Part shown: positions 54,387 through 63,439 of the stretch, in pieces | Position numbering within the stretch: position 1 is the stretch's first letter | Layout of the letters: each line of letters starts with the position of its first letter | From: Corynebacterium sp. ACRPH | GTDB taxonomy: Bacteria; Actinomycetota; Actinomycetes; Mycobacteriales; Mycobacteriaceae | Assembly: GCF_022347285.1 (NCBI RefSeq) | Contig: NZ_JAKRND010000013.1 | Span: forward strand, 1-64,000 | Reading direction: 5' to 3' | Length of the DNA stretch: 64,000 nt | Notes under the pieces: model-generated | What the model was told of the DNA's origin: nothing | The model's input: only the letters and a program-made list of their open reading frames with translations | Database searches by the model: none | Program-made: the position numbers and the translations under genes

Positions 54387-54989
54387 ATGGCTAAGTACGA
54401 ACTCCCCGAGCTGGACTACGCATACGACGCTCTGGAGCCCCACATCTCCGGCGAGATCATGGAGCTGCACCACACCAAGCACCACCAGAACTACGTTAAC
54501 GGCGCTAACGCTGCCCTCGAGAAGCTGGAGGCTGCCCGCAAGGACGGCTCCATCGCTGGCGTAGTTACCGCACTGTCCAAGGACCTGGCTTTCAACCTGG
54601 GTGGCCACACCAACCACTCCCTGTTCTGGAAGAACCTCTCCCCGAACGGTGGCGGCGAGCCGACCGGCGAGCTGGCTGAGGCTATCAACCGCGACTTCGG
54701 TTCCTTCGAGGCATTCCAGGAGCACTTCAACGGTGCTGCACTGGGCCTGCAGGGCTCCGGCTGGGCTGTTCTGGGTTACGACCACATCGCTGGCCGCCTG
54801 GTTGTCGAGCAGATGACCGACCAGCAGGGCAACCTGTCCATCAACCTGACCCCGCTGCTGCTGCTGGATATGTGGGAGCACGCCTTCTACCTGCAGTACA
54901 AGAACGTTAAGGCAGACTACGTGAAGGCTGTCTGGAACGTCTTCAACTGGGACGAGGTTGCAAAGCGCTACGAGGCTGCACAGAAGTAA
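54387..54989 (+). CDS. sodA: Superoxide dismutase (Mn/Fe)
   Basis: 200 residues. Dismutates superoxide. The metal ligands are His in IMELHHTKHHQNYVNG, His in GGHTNHSLFWKNL, and Asp/His in LLDMWEHAFYLQY. GAALGLQGSGWAVLGYD is closer to the Mn type. ATG at 54387 with GAAAGGAAC upstream; the open frame to 54276 is untranslated leader. Codon choice is very regular, as in highly expressed genes. Closed by a strong terminator. Confidence 0.96.
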   Translation: MAKYELPELDYAYDALEPHISGEIMELHHTKHHQNYVNGANAALEKLEAARKDGSIAGVVTALSKDLAFNLGGHTNHSLFWKNLSPNGGGEPTGELAEAINRDFGSFEAFQEHFNGAALGLQGSGWAVLGYDHIAGRLVVEQMTDQQGNLSINLTPLLLLDMWEHAFYLQYKNVKADYVKAVWNVFNWDEVAKRYEAAQK

Positions 54990-55048
54990 AGCTGCATCAA
55001 GGGGCGCCCGCGTAGGCGCTTCCCCAGCACTGAAAACTAAATAGAGCT

Positions 55049-55100
55049 GGCCCTGTATCAGCGCCGGAAGCATCTTCCGGCCATTTGATACAGGGCCTTT
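55049..55100 (+). terminator. Strong terminator after sodA
   Basis: GGCCCTGTATCA pairs with TGATACAGGGCC, and the inner GCCGGAAG pairs with CTTCCGGC; followed by TTTT. Confidence 0.88.
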
Positions 55101-55259
55101 TGCGTCCCTAGAAACGCACCCCTAGAAGTGTGGCCCCAGAAACGCAACGGGCCCGGCGAACGGTTTCTTAAACGAGCACTCACTCAACTCGCGCTCGATT
55201 GGACTTTCGCAGCTGGCCCACAAGTCACCTACACACCCACCCGAGATTGGAGAAGAACC

Positions 55260-56018
55260 ATGAAGGCTCACGCACGAACCATCCGTTCCAACCACTCCCC
55301 CACATCCCATCGCACGCGCGGCGCACGCCGCACCCGCCAGTTTGGTGCCGTGGTCGCCTTGACCGGCCTGCTGTTGGGCACCGCAGCCTGCGGCGACGAA
55401 AATAACGGTGAAGATGCCCCGGCACCAGTCACCTCCAACGCGGAAGCCGCGGACGCTGGCTCCGCCGACAAGGGCGAAGCGCCCAAGGAAGGCAAGGACC
55501 AGAACGCAGAAGGGGCGAACACCGAAAACGCCGCAGCGCCGAACCCCGCCGAAGGTGAGGATGCCGAGGGCGGCGATGGTAACGCCGGCTCTGACGGCGG
55601 CAACCAGGACTGCTCCGAACAGCCAGACTCCCCGGAGATCACGAACAACATCAGCAAGCTGCCGCCGAACCAGTTCGGCTGGAAGCCCACGGGCGAGTCG
55701 AACTACAACCCCTGCAACGACCTCAGCTACGCGCTGATCACCCAGGCGCAACAGGGCAATAGTCAGTTCCGGACCCAGCTGATGCTCTTCCACAAGGGCA
55801 AGTACATCGGGGTGGGCTCAGACACAGCCCAGCAGGCCGAGGTGCTGTCCGCCACGGATTCTTCCGTCACGGTGCGCATGCGCGACTGGGAGGCGCTGCA
55901 GGAATCTGGTGATGCCAATGTGAATGCTGGTAAGTACTACTCGGACGTCACCTTCCGCTGGGACGGCAGCAAGGTCGTGCCCGAGGGGCGCATTCCGAAC
56001 CAGAACCTCCCCAAGTAG
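55260..56018 (+). CDS. LppP/LprE family lipoprotein
   Basis: About 252 residues. A signal peptide with a long basic lead and lipobox LLLGTAAC (Cys near residue 44), an acidic Ala/Glu/Lys/Gly-rich linker of ~75 residues, then a C-terminal domain (PCNDLSYALITQAQQGNSQFR, LFHKGKYIGVGSD, YYSDVTFRWDGSKVVPEG) of the LppP/LprE family. Function not established. ATG at 55260 with GGAGAA upstream. Confidence 0.82.
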   Translation: MKAHARTIRSNHSPTSHRTRGARRTRQFGAVVALTGLLLGTAACGDENNGEDAPAPVTSNAEAADAGSADKGEAPKEGKDQNAEGANTENAAAPNPAEGEDAEGGDGNAGSDGGNQDCSEQPDSPEITNNISKLPPNQFGWKPTGESNYNPCNDLSYALITQAQQGNSQFRTQLMLFHKGKYIGVGSDTAQQAEVLSATDSSVTVRMRDWEALQESGDANVNAGKYYSDVTFRWDGSKVVPEGRIPNQNLPK

Positions 56019-56038
56019 AGTCCGCAGTCGCTGGCTCG

Positions 56039-56767
56039 CTAGTCCCCTAGTACCCCGACGGGGCAACTCACGCCGTTAGGCCCGTGGTTGCAGTACCCGT
56101 CGGGGTGCTTGTGTAAGTACTGCTGGTGCTCGTCCTCGGCCAGGTAGTACTGCCCGTCGCCAATCTCCGCTAGCTCGGCAACCTCCGTGGTGATCTCCCC
56201 GAAGCCCGCGTCGCTAAAGCGCTGCTGCCAGCCTGTGATGGCCTGCCGCACGCGCCCCAACTGCTCGGCATCCTGCGTGTACACACACGAACGGTACTGC
56301 GTGCCCACGTCATTGCCCTGCCGGTCGCCCTGCGTCGGGTCGTGGTTCTCGAAGGCGATCTGCAGCAGTTGCTCCAAGCTCACCGCGGCAGCGTCGAAAA
56401 CAACCCGCACCACCTCGGCGTGGCCGGTCCGCCCGGTGCATACCTCGCGGTAGGTGGGGTTCGGAGTGTATCCGCCCGCGTAGCCCACGGAGGTGCCCCA
56501 CACTCCGTCCACGCCCCAGAACATGCGCTCCACACCCCAGAAGCAGCCCAGACCCAGGACGATCTGCGCGGGTTGCTCCAGCCCGTCGGCCTCGGCCCAG
56601 TAGCTATCCTCCAGGCCGGTCAGCGGCGTGCCCAGAACCACGTTCGGCTGCGGATTCTCTAGCACGGGCGTGCGTCCGCCCTTCAGCGCGTCCTCCGGCC
56701 CGACCCTTTCGGCCCGGTACGGCCCCTGACTGTTGAGCGCCATGATGCGTTCGAAGAAGTTCGTCAT
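56039..56767 (-). CDS. msrA: Peptide methionine sulfoxide reductase MsrA
   Basis: 242 residues. Reduces methionine-S-sulfoxide in proteins. The catalytic Cys is in VLGLGCFWGVERMFWG, and VGYAGGYTPNPTYREVCTGRTGHAEVV is the second family motif. About 45 residues precede the core domain (start MTNFFERIMALNSQ), as in other actinobacterial MsrA. Cytoplasmic. ATG at 56767. sodA lies about 1 kb away, giving a small oxidative-stress neighbourhood. Confidence 0.95.
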   Translation of the reverse strand: MTNFFERIMALNSQGPYRAERVGPEDALKGGRTPVLENPQPNVVLGTPLTGLEDSYWAEADGLEQPAQIVLGLGCFWGVERMFWGVDGVWGTSVGYAGGYTPNPTYREVCTGRTGHAEVVRVVFDAAAVSLEQLLQIAFENHDPTQGDRQGNDVGTQYRSCVYTQDAEQLGRVRQAITGWQQRFSDAGFGEITTEVAELAEIGDGQYYLAEDEHQQYLHKHPDGYCNHGPNGVSCPVGVLGD

Positions 56768-56788
56768 GTCTTGTCCCTTTTTCTTCTT

Positions 56789-56807
56789 GACTGCTTAGTG
56801 ACGCCGC
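56789..56807 (-). repeat. Dispersed motif site (GCGGCGTCACTAAGCAGTC)
   Basis: Lies at the junction of msrA and the RecB-like nuclease gene, overlapping the nuclease stop codon. Confidence 0.6.
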
Positions 56808-58456
56808 AGCGCCCGCAAGCCCGGCGCGCCCCTGCGCAGCCACGCGCGAACCGCCGAGGTCGCCACGCAGTCGTCGGCGTTGTAGCGCTCCAGCTTACGC
56901 CTGGCCGCCTGCGCCGTACTGCGGGATCCGCCGATGGCCTGCTCAAACAGTTCCACCGCCGCCTTGCCGTTGATGCCCGCCTGGCTGAATTCGAACCCCG
57001 CCAGCGGAGCGATCGTCTTTAACCCCAGCGAGTCCGTGGGCGCCAGCGCCTTCTTCACCAGGCCGAAGCAGTCGCACCAGTGCTCGGAGGCGATGAAGGC
57101 ATTCACCTCCTCCAGCGTGGGCATGGTCACCTTCACGTTTGTGCCCGCGACCGCGTAGCGGCGCCCGCCATAGCGCTCGGCGGCGTGGCGCAGCCAGTAG
57201 TTTTCCCCTTGCGCGGCATACACCCACACCTGGAAGTTCTTTCCGTTCTCCAGGGCGCGGTCCTTCTGCGATTGCATCCAGTGCCAGAATTCGGCTACGT
57301 GTTGGCCTTCGTCGCCGTCCCGGCTGAAGTCTCCGAACCCGATATAGCGCGAGCCGTCGAAGGTGCCCCAGAGGAACGTGCCGCGGTTGGGGTGGGCCTC
57401 CATATCCACGTCAATCTCCACCCAGTCGCGCAAGCCCCCGACGGCGTTGCGTGCGCTACCGCCCCAGAGTTCCGGCTGCTCTTGCCAGTTCTTCTTCGGG
57501 CGGCGCAAAGCCACCTGCCCATCCATCCAGGCCTGCGCCAACTCTGCCTGCTCCCCGTTCCCAGAGGCCGCCAGCTGCGGGAGAGTTTCGATTCCCCTCT
57601 CTCGCCACTTGCGGGCTTTATCCCCCGGCAGCAGCAGGCTGATCTCCTGCGCCTGCAGCAACTGGGCTCGGCAGTGATTGTGGAATTCGCAGGTCTGGCA
57701 TTCCTTGATCCTGCGCGGGCCGGTCGGGATCGGTTCCTCCAACGCGGCCTGCAGGCCGGGGAGGACGGAGGGGGCGTCAAAAAAGAAACAACGTGGCCTG
57801 CCCGGCCCGGCGCGACCGATCAGTGCGACGGTGCTGGCGGCGAAACCCCATTGCCGCAGCACGACGTGGGCGATGGCCACCTTTTGGGCGTCCCCGGCGG
57901 CGGCGCGATGGCGGAAGTCAATCGGCGCCGGCACCGCCAACCCCAGGGCGCTAATGTCCGTCACCCGGCAATCCGCCATCTGCGTGGCTCGCGCGCGGCG
58001 TGCCACAGAGTGCGAGGAGATCGCGACGGGCGTGTACTGCATAAACTCGTCGACCCCCTTGCCGCGGTCCGCGCGGACGAGCAGGTCCAGCTCTACCCGG
58101 AAAGGCCCTTCGGCCAGCACGGGGCGGGTGATCAGCCGAGCACCGGAAGCCAGCGCCTCCAGAGTCTGCTCGACGGCGGTGTCCGGCTCGCTAGGGTCGA
58201 TATCCACCCTCGTGGGGAACACTTTGTCGCCGATCCGCGGCTTGTTTGGCAGGCGCCGAAATACCTGCTCCCGCCGGAGCGCAGCGTTGGCTTTGTGCTG
58301 GACGGCCTCCACGTAGGCCTCGAGGTCCTGCGCAATGTGAATGCGCGGGGTGACGGGTGGTTCCTGCTGTTCCTTGTGACGCCGCAATACCGCACGGTGG
58401 CGGCAGCCCACGAGGTCGCTAGGGCCGAGTGGCGGAAGATCTTCAGGCAGGCTCAC
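56795..58456 (-). CDS. TM0106-type RecB-like nuclease
   Basis: About 553 residues. The N-terminal half resembles PD-(D/E)xK RecB-like nucleases (ELDLLVRADRGKG), with a Cys cluster CQTCEFHNHCR typical of an Fe-S or Zn site. The C-terminal half is an RNase H-like domain (YIGFGDFSRDGDEGQHVAEF, then ERYNADDCVATSAVRAWL with the catalytic Asp pair). This matches the TM0106 family. Role in DNA repair or processing is inferred only. GTG at 58456 is likely the start; the frame continues to 58567. Two motif copies lie inside the gene. Confidence 0.8.
   Translation of the reverse strand: MSLPEDLPPLGPSDLVGCRHRAVLRRHKEQQEPPVTPRIHIAQDLEAYVEAVQHKANAALRREQVFRRLPNKPRIGDKVFPTRVDIDPSEPDTAVEQTLEALASGARLITRPVLAEGPFRVELDLLVRADRGKGVDEFMQYTPVAISSHSVARRARATQMADCRVTDISALGLAVPAPIDFRHRAAAGDAQKVAIAHVVLRQWGFAASTVALIGRAGPGRPRCFFFDAPSVLPGLQAALEEPIPTGPRRIKECQTCEFHNHCRAQLLQAQEISLLLPGDKARKWRERGIETLPQLAASGNGEQAELAQAWMDGQVALRRPKKNWQEQPELWGGSARNAVGGLRDWVEIDVDMEAHPNRGTFLWGTFDGSRYIGFGDFSRDGDEGQHVAEFWHWMQSQKDRALENGKNFQVWVYAAQGENYWLRHAAERYGGRRYAVAGTNVKVTMPTLEEVNAFIASEHWCDCFGLVKKALAPTDSLGLKTIAPLAGFEFSQAGINGKAAVELFEQAIGGSRSTAQAARRKLERYNADDCVATSAVRAWLRRGAPGLRALRRH
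57771..57789 (+). repeat. Dispersed motif site (GGGGCGTCAAAAAAGAAAC)
   Basis: Inside the nuclease gene, in antisense to FFFDAPS. Confidence 0.7.
58367..58385 (-). repeat. Dispersed motif site (GCGGCGTCACAAGGAACAG)
   Basis: Near the 5' end of the nuclease gene, encoding RRHKEQ. Confidence 0.7.
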
Positions 58457-58645
58457 AATAGTTTCTAAGCCTAGCGCGTCCCCCGGACAGGCAGCGCGCC
58501 TCCCCAGAAGGTTGAGCGCCCAAATAGTTAAGCCTCCGCCCCGGGGTGTCGGAGTACAGTGAAGCAAGTACAGTAAAGATGTTTCTTAAGTAATCTGGTT
58601 GAACAGTAAGACAGATCAAGACAGATCAATTCGCATCGGAGTGAC

Positions 58646-59272
58646 ATGGGACTGCTCAGCGGTATGCGCAAGCGCCGTCAGGAAAAGAAGGCCATCGAGA
58701 AGGCAGCGAAGGTTCGCGCCAAGGCACAGGTAAAGGCCGACTCGAAGCTGGAGAAGCGCAAGGAGGCCTACCTGCGCAAGACGGCCAAGCAGGTGCGCAA
58801 GATGGATGCCAAGGAGCTCAAGGCGCAGCGCAAGCACAACGAGAAGATGGCGAAGGCCTCACTGGAGCAGATCAAGGCCGGTCGCTTCAACGCCAAGAAG
58901 GTGCTGAAGATCGCCGGCGCTGCCCGCGTAGCCGCCCCCTTTGCAATCCCGCTGTTCTACCGTGGCGCGACCGCCCTGCAGGAGGCCTCCAACAGCTCCG
59001 CAGCTCGCCGCAGTGGCCTGGCTACCAAGGCAACCGCCCAGTTCCCGGGCGATGGCGGCCTGCAGCAGGCGCGCATCAAGAAGATCCGCAAGTCCCTGGA
59101 CGATGGCGTGCCGACCGGCTTTGCCAAGGACATCTCCGAGCGTATGGACGACCTGGATACGGCCGTCGAGAACTCCCGCTCCATGAACGACGGCCAGGCG
59201 AAGCGTGTGCTGCGTTCCGTATCCAACGAGCTGGATCTGGTGGAAGCCCAGATTAAGGCCAAGCGCAAGTAG
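58646..59272 (+). CDS. DUF6474 family basic coiled-coil protein
   Basis: 208 residues. The first 90 are highly charged and helical (KKAIEKAAKVRAKAQVKADS), probably a coiled coil. A short hydrophobic stretch follows (AARVAAPFAIPLFYRGATAL), then a helical C-terminus (ISERMDDLDTAVENSRSM). Fits the corynebacterial/mycobacterial DUF6474 family; function unknown. ATG at 58646 with GGAGTGAC upstream. Divergent from the nuclease gene. Confidence 0.78.
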   Translation: MGLLSGMRKRRQEKKAIEKAAKVRAKAQVKADSKLEKRKEAYLRKTAKQVRKMDAKELKAQRKHNEKMAKASLEQIKAGRFNAKKVLKIAGAARVAAPFAIPLFYRGATALQEASNSSAARRSGLATKATAQFPGDGGLQQARIKKIRKSLDDGVPTGFAKDISERMDDLDTAVENSRSMNDGQAKRVLRSVSNELDLVEAQIKAKRK

Positions 59273-59363
59273 GGCTTGGGCTTGGCCGGCCGCTAAGCCG
59301 AGCTAGCTCAGGCTGGGGGGATCTCACCCAGCGAAACCCGTTTGCGCGTGGTTTTATTAGGCT

Positions 59364-61136
59364 ATGACGAACAAGCCTCAGGAAAACTCCACCCCTGCCC
59401 AGTCCGGCCAGTTCACCCGCCGCCAGGTTCTACAGACCAGCGCGGCCGGCGCAGCTGCCGTCGGCATCGGCACCGTTGCCGCCAACTCCACCGCCTCTGC
59501 CGCGCCGCTGGGCTCCGCCAAGCAGCCGAACCCGCCCATCAACAAGAAGATGGGCAAGGAAGCCTTCCAGCACGGCGTTGCCTCCGGTGACCCCTACCCG
59601 GATAGCGTGCTGCTGTGGACCCGCGTGACCTCCAACGAAAACGACTACCCGGGTGACGGCAAGGGCCAGACCACGAACGTGAAGTGGGAAGTCGCCAGCG
59701 ACGAAAAGTTCACCCAGATCGTCACCTCCGGCACCGCGAAGGCGGAGCCCGCCGGCGACATGACCGTGAAGGTAGAGGCCCGCGGCCTGAAGCCCTACAC
59801 CGGCTACTTCTACCGCTTCACCACCGTCGACGGCCCCCGCAAGGGCCAGACCTCCCCGGTCGGCAAGACCCGCACCGCACCGGCCAAGGGCGCCGACGTC
59901 TCCGAACTGCGCTTCGCGCTATTTAGCTGCTCCAACTGGGAGGCCGGCTTCTTCAGCGCCTACCGCGATATGGCGAACCGCGGCGACATCGACTACGCGC
60001 TGCACGTCGGCGACTACATCTACGAGTACCCGCGCGGCGAGTACACCGGTAAGACCGGCTCCGTCCGCCTGCACGAGCCGGCCAACGAGATCGTCTCCCT
60101 GGCCGACTACCGCCAGCGCTATGCTCAGCACCACACCGACCCGGACCTGCAGGCCGCGCACGCTGCGTGCCCGTGGATCGTCACCTGGGATGACCACGAG
60201 GTCGCCAACGATAACTGGTCCAACGGCGCGGAGAACCACCAGGCAGACAAGGAGGGCGACTTCATCGCCCGCCGCAACGCCGCCATGCAGGCCTACCTGG
60301 AGTGGCTGCCGATCCGCGCCACCCCGCTGTCCGAGAAGGGCCACATCTACCGCAACCTGTCCTTCGGCAACCTGGTCGAGCTGAACATGCTGGATCTGCG
60401 CACCTACCGCAACGAAAAGCCCGGCTTTACCGCTGCCCGCAAGACCGACGACGAGTCCCGCACCATGCTGGGCTCCGAGCAGTTCGGCTGGCTGACCAAG
60501 AAGCTGTCCACCTCGACTGCCCGCTGGAACTTCATCGGCAACTCCGTGATGTTCAGCCCGGTTCTAATCCCGCCGCTGGATCCAGAGGCCACCAAAGCCG
60601 TCACCCAGCTGCTGGGGCTGCCGGAAGAGGGCATGCCCTACAACTTCGACCAGTGGGATGGCTACGCCGCCGAACGTCGCCGAGTGATCAAGTACCTGGT
60701 GGACAACAAGATCCGCAACACGGTCTGGCTGACCGGAGACATTCACTCCTCCTGGGCCAACGACATTCCGGCCAAGCCGGGCACCTACCCGAACGGCGGC
60801 ACCGCCGGCGTGGAGATCGTCTGCACCTCCGTTACCTCCTCCAACATCGACGACATTCTGAAGCTGCCGGAGGATAACGCGCTGTCCCACACAGTCGAGT
60901 ACGCCTTCACCAACATGAACCGCCACGTGAAGTACCTGGACTTCGACTCCCACGGCTACACCGTCGTGCGCGTGACGAAGGATGCCGTAGACGCGAACTG
61001 GATCTTCCTGGCTCCGGACGGCAAGCTGAAGCCGAACCAGCCGCTGCACTTCGGCAAGGCCGCCACCACCAAGTGGGGCGAGGGCATCCACACCTCCAAC
61101 GTGCGCATCGAACCGGCTAAGCACTCCGCCCGCTAA
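59364..61136 (+). CDS. phoD: PhoD family alkaline phosphatase, Tat-exported
   Basis: 590 residues. Twin-arginine signal FTRRQVLQTSAAGAAAVGIG. The PhoD catalytic core has SGDPYPDSVLLWTRV, ALHVGDYIYEYPRG (metal-binding Asp), CPWIVTWDDHEVANDNW and WLTGDIHSSWAND. It cleaves phosphodiesters and monoesters outside the cell. ATG at 59364. Strong terminator at 61156-61187. It is the second Tat-exported phosphatase in the window after phoX. Confidence 0.95.
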   Translation: MTNKPQENSTPAQSGQFTRRQVLQTSAAGAAAVGIGTVAANSTASAAPLGSAKQPNPPINKKMGKEAFQHGVASGDPYPDSVLLWTRVTSNENDYPGDGKGQTTNVKWEVASDEKFTQIVTSGTAKAEPAGDMTVKVEARGLKPYTGYFYRFTTVDGPRKGQTSPVGKTRTAPAKGADVSELRFALFSCSNWEAGFFSAYRDMANRGDIDYALHVGDYIYEYPRGEYTGKTGSVRLHEPANEIVSLADYRQRYAQHHTDPDLQAAHAACPWIVTWDDHEVANDNWSNGAENHQADKEGDFIARRNAAMQAYLEWLPIRATPLSEKGHIYRNLSFGNLVELNMLDLRTYRNEKPGFTAARKTDDESRTMLGSEQFGWLTKKLSTSTARWNFIGNSVMFSPVLIPPLDPEATKAVTQLLGLPEEGMPYNFDQWDGYAAERRRVIKYLVDNKIRNTVWLTGDIHSSWANDIPAKPGTYPNGGTAGVEIVCTSVTSSNIDDILKLPEDNALSHTVEYAFTNMNRHVKYLDFDSHGYTVVRVTKDAVDANWIFLAPDGKLKPNQPLHFGKAATTKWGEGIHTSNVRIEPAKHSAR

Positions 61137-61155
61137 AAGCCTTAAAGCGCTTTAT

Positions 61156-61187
61156 TACCCTCAGGTACACACCTGGGGGTATTTTTT
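61156..61187 (+). terminator. Terminator after phoD
   Basis: TACCCTCAGGT pairs with ACCTGGGGGTA (one G-U pair), followed by six T. Confidence 0.88.
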
Positions 61188-61192
61188 ATTTA

Positions 61193-61212
61193 TTCTTTTC
61201 TTAATGACGCCA
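61193..61212 (-). repeat. Dispersed motif site (TGGCGTCATTAAGAAAAGAA)
   Basis: Intergenic, directly after the phoD terminator and upstream of lsr2. Confidence 0.8.
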
Positions 61213-61375
61213 CCCTTTCCAGCGCCTTTACAGTTCATTTAGCTTTAAACAAAGCTCATCATTGATACTTGCCTTTAATGGGTTAGACTAGTGTTTGAAA
61301 ATCTATTAACTAAGTAGCGCAGGTAGCAGCCCGAAAGCTATATGCAACAAACACTTGGAAGAAAGGAATGCCCCG

Positions 61376-61720
61376 ATGGCACGCCGCGAAATTACCCAGT
61401 TCTTTGACGATCTGGACAATGCCCCACTTTCCGAGGAGGAGGTCAATGTCGTTGATTTCAGCGTCAACGGAATTGATTACACCCTGGATTTGTCCGCCAA
61501 GAACCGTGCGGCTTTTGAAAAGGCTTTGGCTCCTTACATTCAGGTTGCCCGCCGCAAGACCCGCGGTGGTGCCGGGCGCCGAACCACCGGCCGCAGCACC
61601 AACCCGGAGCGCAACCGCATGATCCGCGAATGGGCACGCGAGAACAACGTTGCGGTCTCCGAGCGCGGCCGCATTTCCGCCGACGTTATTGAAAAGTTTG
61701 AGAAGGCTCAGGGCAAGTAA
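61376..61720 (+). CDS. lsr2: Lsr2 family nucleoid-associated protein
   Basis: 114 residues. Binds AT-rich DNA and silences foreign genes. N-terminal dimerisation domain (ITQFFDDLDNAPLSEEEV, VDFSVNGIDYTLDLSAKNRAAFEKAL), a basic Arg/Gly linker, and a C-terminal DNA-binding domain with the AT-hook-like RGR in VSERGRISADVIEKFEKAQ. ATG at 61376 with GAAAGGA upstream. Its upstream region (61200-61375) is AT-rich, which fits self-regulation. Confidence 0.95.
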   Translation: MARREITQFFDDLDNAPLSEEEVNVVDFSVNGIDYTLDLSAKNRAAFEKALAPYIQVARRKTRGGAGRRTTGRSTNPERNRMIREWARENNVAVSERGRISADVIEKFEKAQGK

Positions 61721-61757
61721 ACGCTTTTCGTTTTAAGAGATTCGAGGTTTTTCGAAG

Positions 61758-62342
61758 TTGGGGCGTCACAAGATAAAAAGAGCATCCCTAGCGCTGGTGG
61801 CAGGCACCGCGCTGGCCTTTAGCATCAGCGCCTGTGGGGGCGCGGAGGACGACGAGCCGACCTCGGAAACCTCCGCAGAACGCACCGTCGACCCGGTCAA
61901 GGGCACGGAGCTGCCGATTGACGCCACCCCGGAGCCAGTGGGGCAAGGCGGCCAGGAGGTTTGCCCCTACCTGGACGGCGAGTGGTTACAGAACACCAAC
62001 GGCCAGCGCCTCACCGGCACTGGCACGGACGAGCGCTTCGACCCTCCCGCCTGTGTTTTCTGGTCTTACGAGGACTACCCGCAGGCCACGGTGATGGTGC
62101 GTCACATGCGCACCAACTCCGATGCGATCGCGGTGGTCGACCATGCCGCGCCGATCGATTCCACGCTCAAGGCTCTTGACCCAGAAGGGTGGAGCGGCGG
62201 GCGCCGTGGTGGCGACGGGGAATCCGGCGCAGTGTACGCGGTGTGGAAGGACGAAACGGCCGTGGTGGTCACCACAGCACAGGAGCAGTCCGTGAAGGCG
62301 CAGAAGATCGCTGAAGAGACGATCAAGAACCTCAAGCTCTAA
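61758..62342 (+). CDS. DUF2020 family lipoprotein
   Basis: 194 residues. Signal peptide with lipobox FSISAC (Cys near residue 26), a Thr/Glu-rich linker, and a DUF2020 domain (EVCPYLDGEWLQNTNGQRLTG, FDPPACVFWSYEDYPQATVMVR). Function unknown. TTG at 61758 is the only plausible start, with GAGG upstream; its first codons (GRHKIK) come from a dispersed motif copy. It lies 37 bp downstream of lsr2 and may be co-transcribed. Confidence 0.82.
   Translation: MGRHKIKRASLALVAGTALAFSISACGGAEDDEPTSETSAERTVDPVKGTELPIDATPEPVGQGGQEVCPYLDGEWLQNTNGQRLTGTGTDERFDPPACVFWSYEDYPQATVMVRHMRTNSDAIAVVDHAAPIDSTLKALDPEGWSGGRRGGDGESGAVYAVWKDETAVVVTTAQEQSVKAQKIAEETIKNLKL
61760..61779 (+). repeat. Dispersed motif site (GGGGCGTCACAAGATAAAAA)
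   Basis: Overlaps the start of the DUF2020 lipoprotein gene, encoding GRHKIK. Confidence 0.8.
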
Positions 62343-62373
62343 GCGGCGCTCAAGCTCTCAGCGGCGCGCGGGC

Positions 62374-62559
62374 TCAAGCTAAAGCAGCGACCCGCAGCAG
62401 TCCCTCCGAGACCCCCACATCGGTCCAGGGCATCATCGGCCCGACCCAAGGGAACACAACCTCCATGAGCAGGAAGAAGATGCCCACCAGCAGCACCAGG
62501 ACGATCAGTAGCTTGACCCACCAGGGCCCGGGCAGGTTACGCCACAGCAGCGCGTACAT
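62374..62559 (-). CDS. Small membrane protein coupled to the sortase gene
   Basis: 61 residues with one strong helix (VKLLIVLVLLVGIFFLLMEVVF) preceded by LLWRNLPGPW. ATG at 62559 follows the sortase stop directly (TAAATG), and GGGAGC in the sortase end can serve as ribosome binding site, so the two are translationally coupled. No named family. A partner or anchor for the sortase is a fair guess. Confidence 0.7.
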   Translation of the reverse strand: MYALLWRNLPGPWWVKLLIVLVLLVGIFFLLMEVVFPWVGPMMPWTDVGVSEGLLRVAALA

Positions 62560-63360
62560 TTAAGCTCCCTCCGTCAATTCCTCGGGCACCTCGCCGCCCT
62601 TCTTCGGCTCCGAACGGACGAGCGCCGCGTGGACAATCATGCGCTCCTTGTTGGAAAACTGCGGGTGACAGGTCGTCATCGTCAGCAACGCCGCATCATC
62701 CTTGGGGTGCACCTCGATGCGATCCTGGCCGGGGACGGGGTTGATCACGTTGATGTCGTTCGGGGTGGTGATGTAGCGCCCATTGACGCCCGCGTATTCA
62801 CCGCTAGAGATCTTCTGCGCCAGCTCTGGGGGCATGCACTTCTCGGCCTCTGCCAAGCGATCGCCCGGGGCCACGTCGATCGGCAGCACGCGGTAGATAT
62901 TCCAGCTACCGGCGGTTTCCACCACGACGGAATCGCAAGTTTTCAGCAGCCCAAGGTCGTTGAAGGGGGAGCCACGCCCCACGCGGTGACCGGCCATGGC
63001 GAAGTTACCGGGCTTACCTGGGGCTTGGGTTTCCTGGTAGTGGCCCGGCCCCTTGCTTAGGTCCTCGTCGGCCACGCCCTTGACCACAGAGAAGTTAAAG
63101 TCCGAGCCGAAAGAAGGGATATACAGGCGAGCAAAGGCAGCGCCTTCGGCCGGCTCGGTCAGCGGGCGGGGGTTCTTCTCATCCCACTGATCATCCAGCT
63201 CTTGGGCGACTGCGGCCTGTTCGCGTCCGGATTGAACATCCGTCCAAAAAACATCCCAGAAACCGAAAAGCAGGGCGATAACACCAAAGGTGATGAGGAT
63301 CTCGCCGAAAACACTAATCGGGTCGAGTCGTGTTTCCGCCTGTCGTCGGTGTCGCGCCAT
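62560..63360 (-). CDS. Class E sortase
   Basis: 266 residues. One N-terminal membrane helix (ILITFGVIALLFGFWDVFW), then a sortase beta-barrel with the catalytic His in FAMAGHRVGRG, Cys in TMTTCHPQFSNKERM and Arg in the same stretch. Class E sortases of actinobacteria anchor LAxTG-type surface proteins; no substrate is visible in the window. ATG at 63360. Divergent from the YidC-like gene. Confidence 0.9.
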   Translation of the reverse strand: MARHRRQAETRLDPISVFGEILITFGVIALLFGFWDVFWTDVQSGREQAAVAQELDDQWDEKNPRPLTEPAEGAAFARLYIPSFGSDFNFSVVKGVADEDLSKGPGHYQETQAPGKPGNFAMAGHRVGRGSPFNDLGLLKTCDSVVVETAGSWNIYRVLPIDVAPGDRLAEAEKCMPPELAQKISSGEYAGVNGRYITTPNDINVINPVPGQDRIEVHPKDDAALLTMTTCHPQFSNKERMIVHAALVRSEPKKGGEVPEELTEGA

Positions 63361-63439
63361 GCGTCACATGCTACTACGTTTTGGGACGCTACCCTACCGT
63401 ATCCCGCAGCTATCTCTCATGGCGGGTAAGCTCTCCTCC

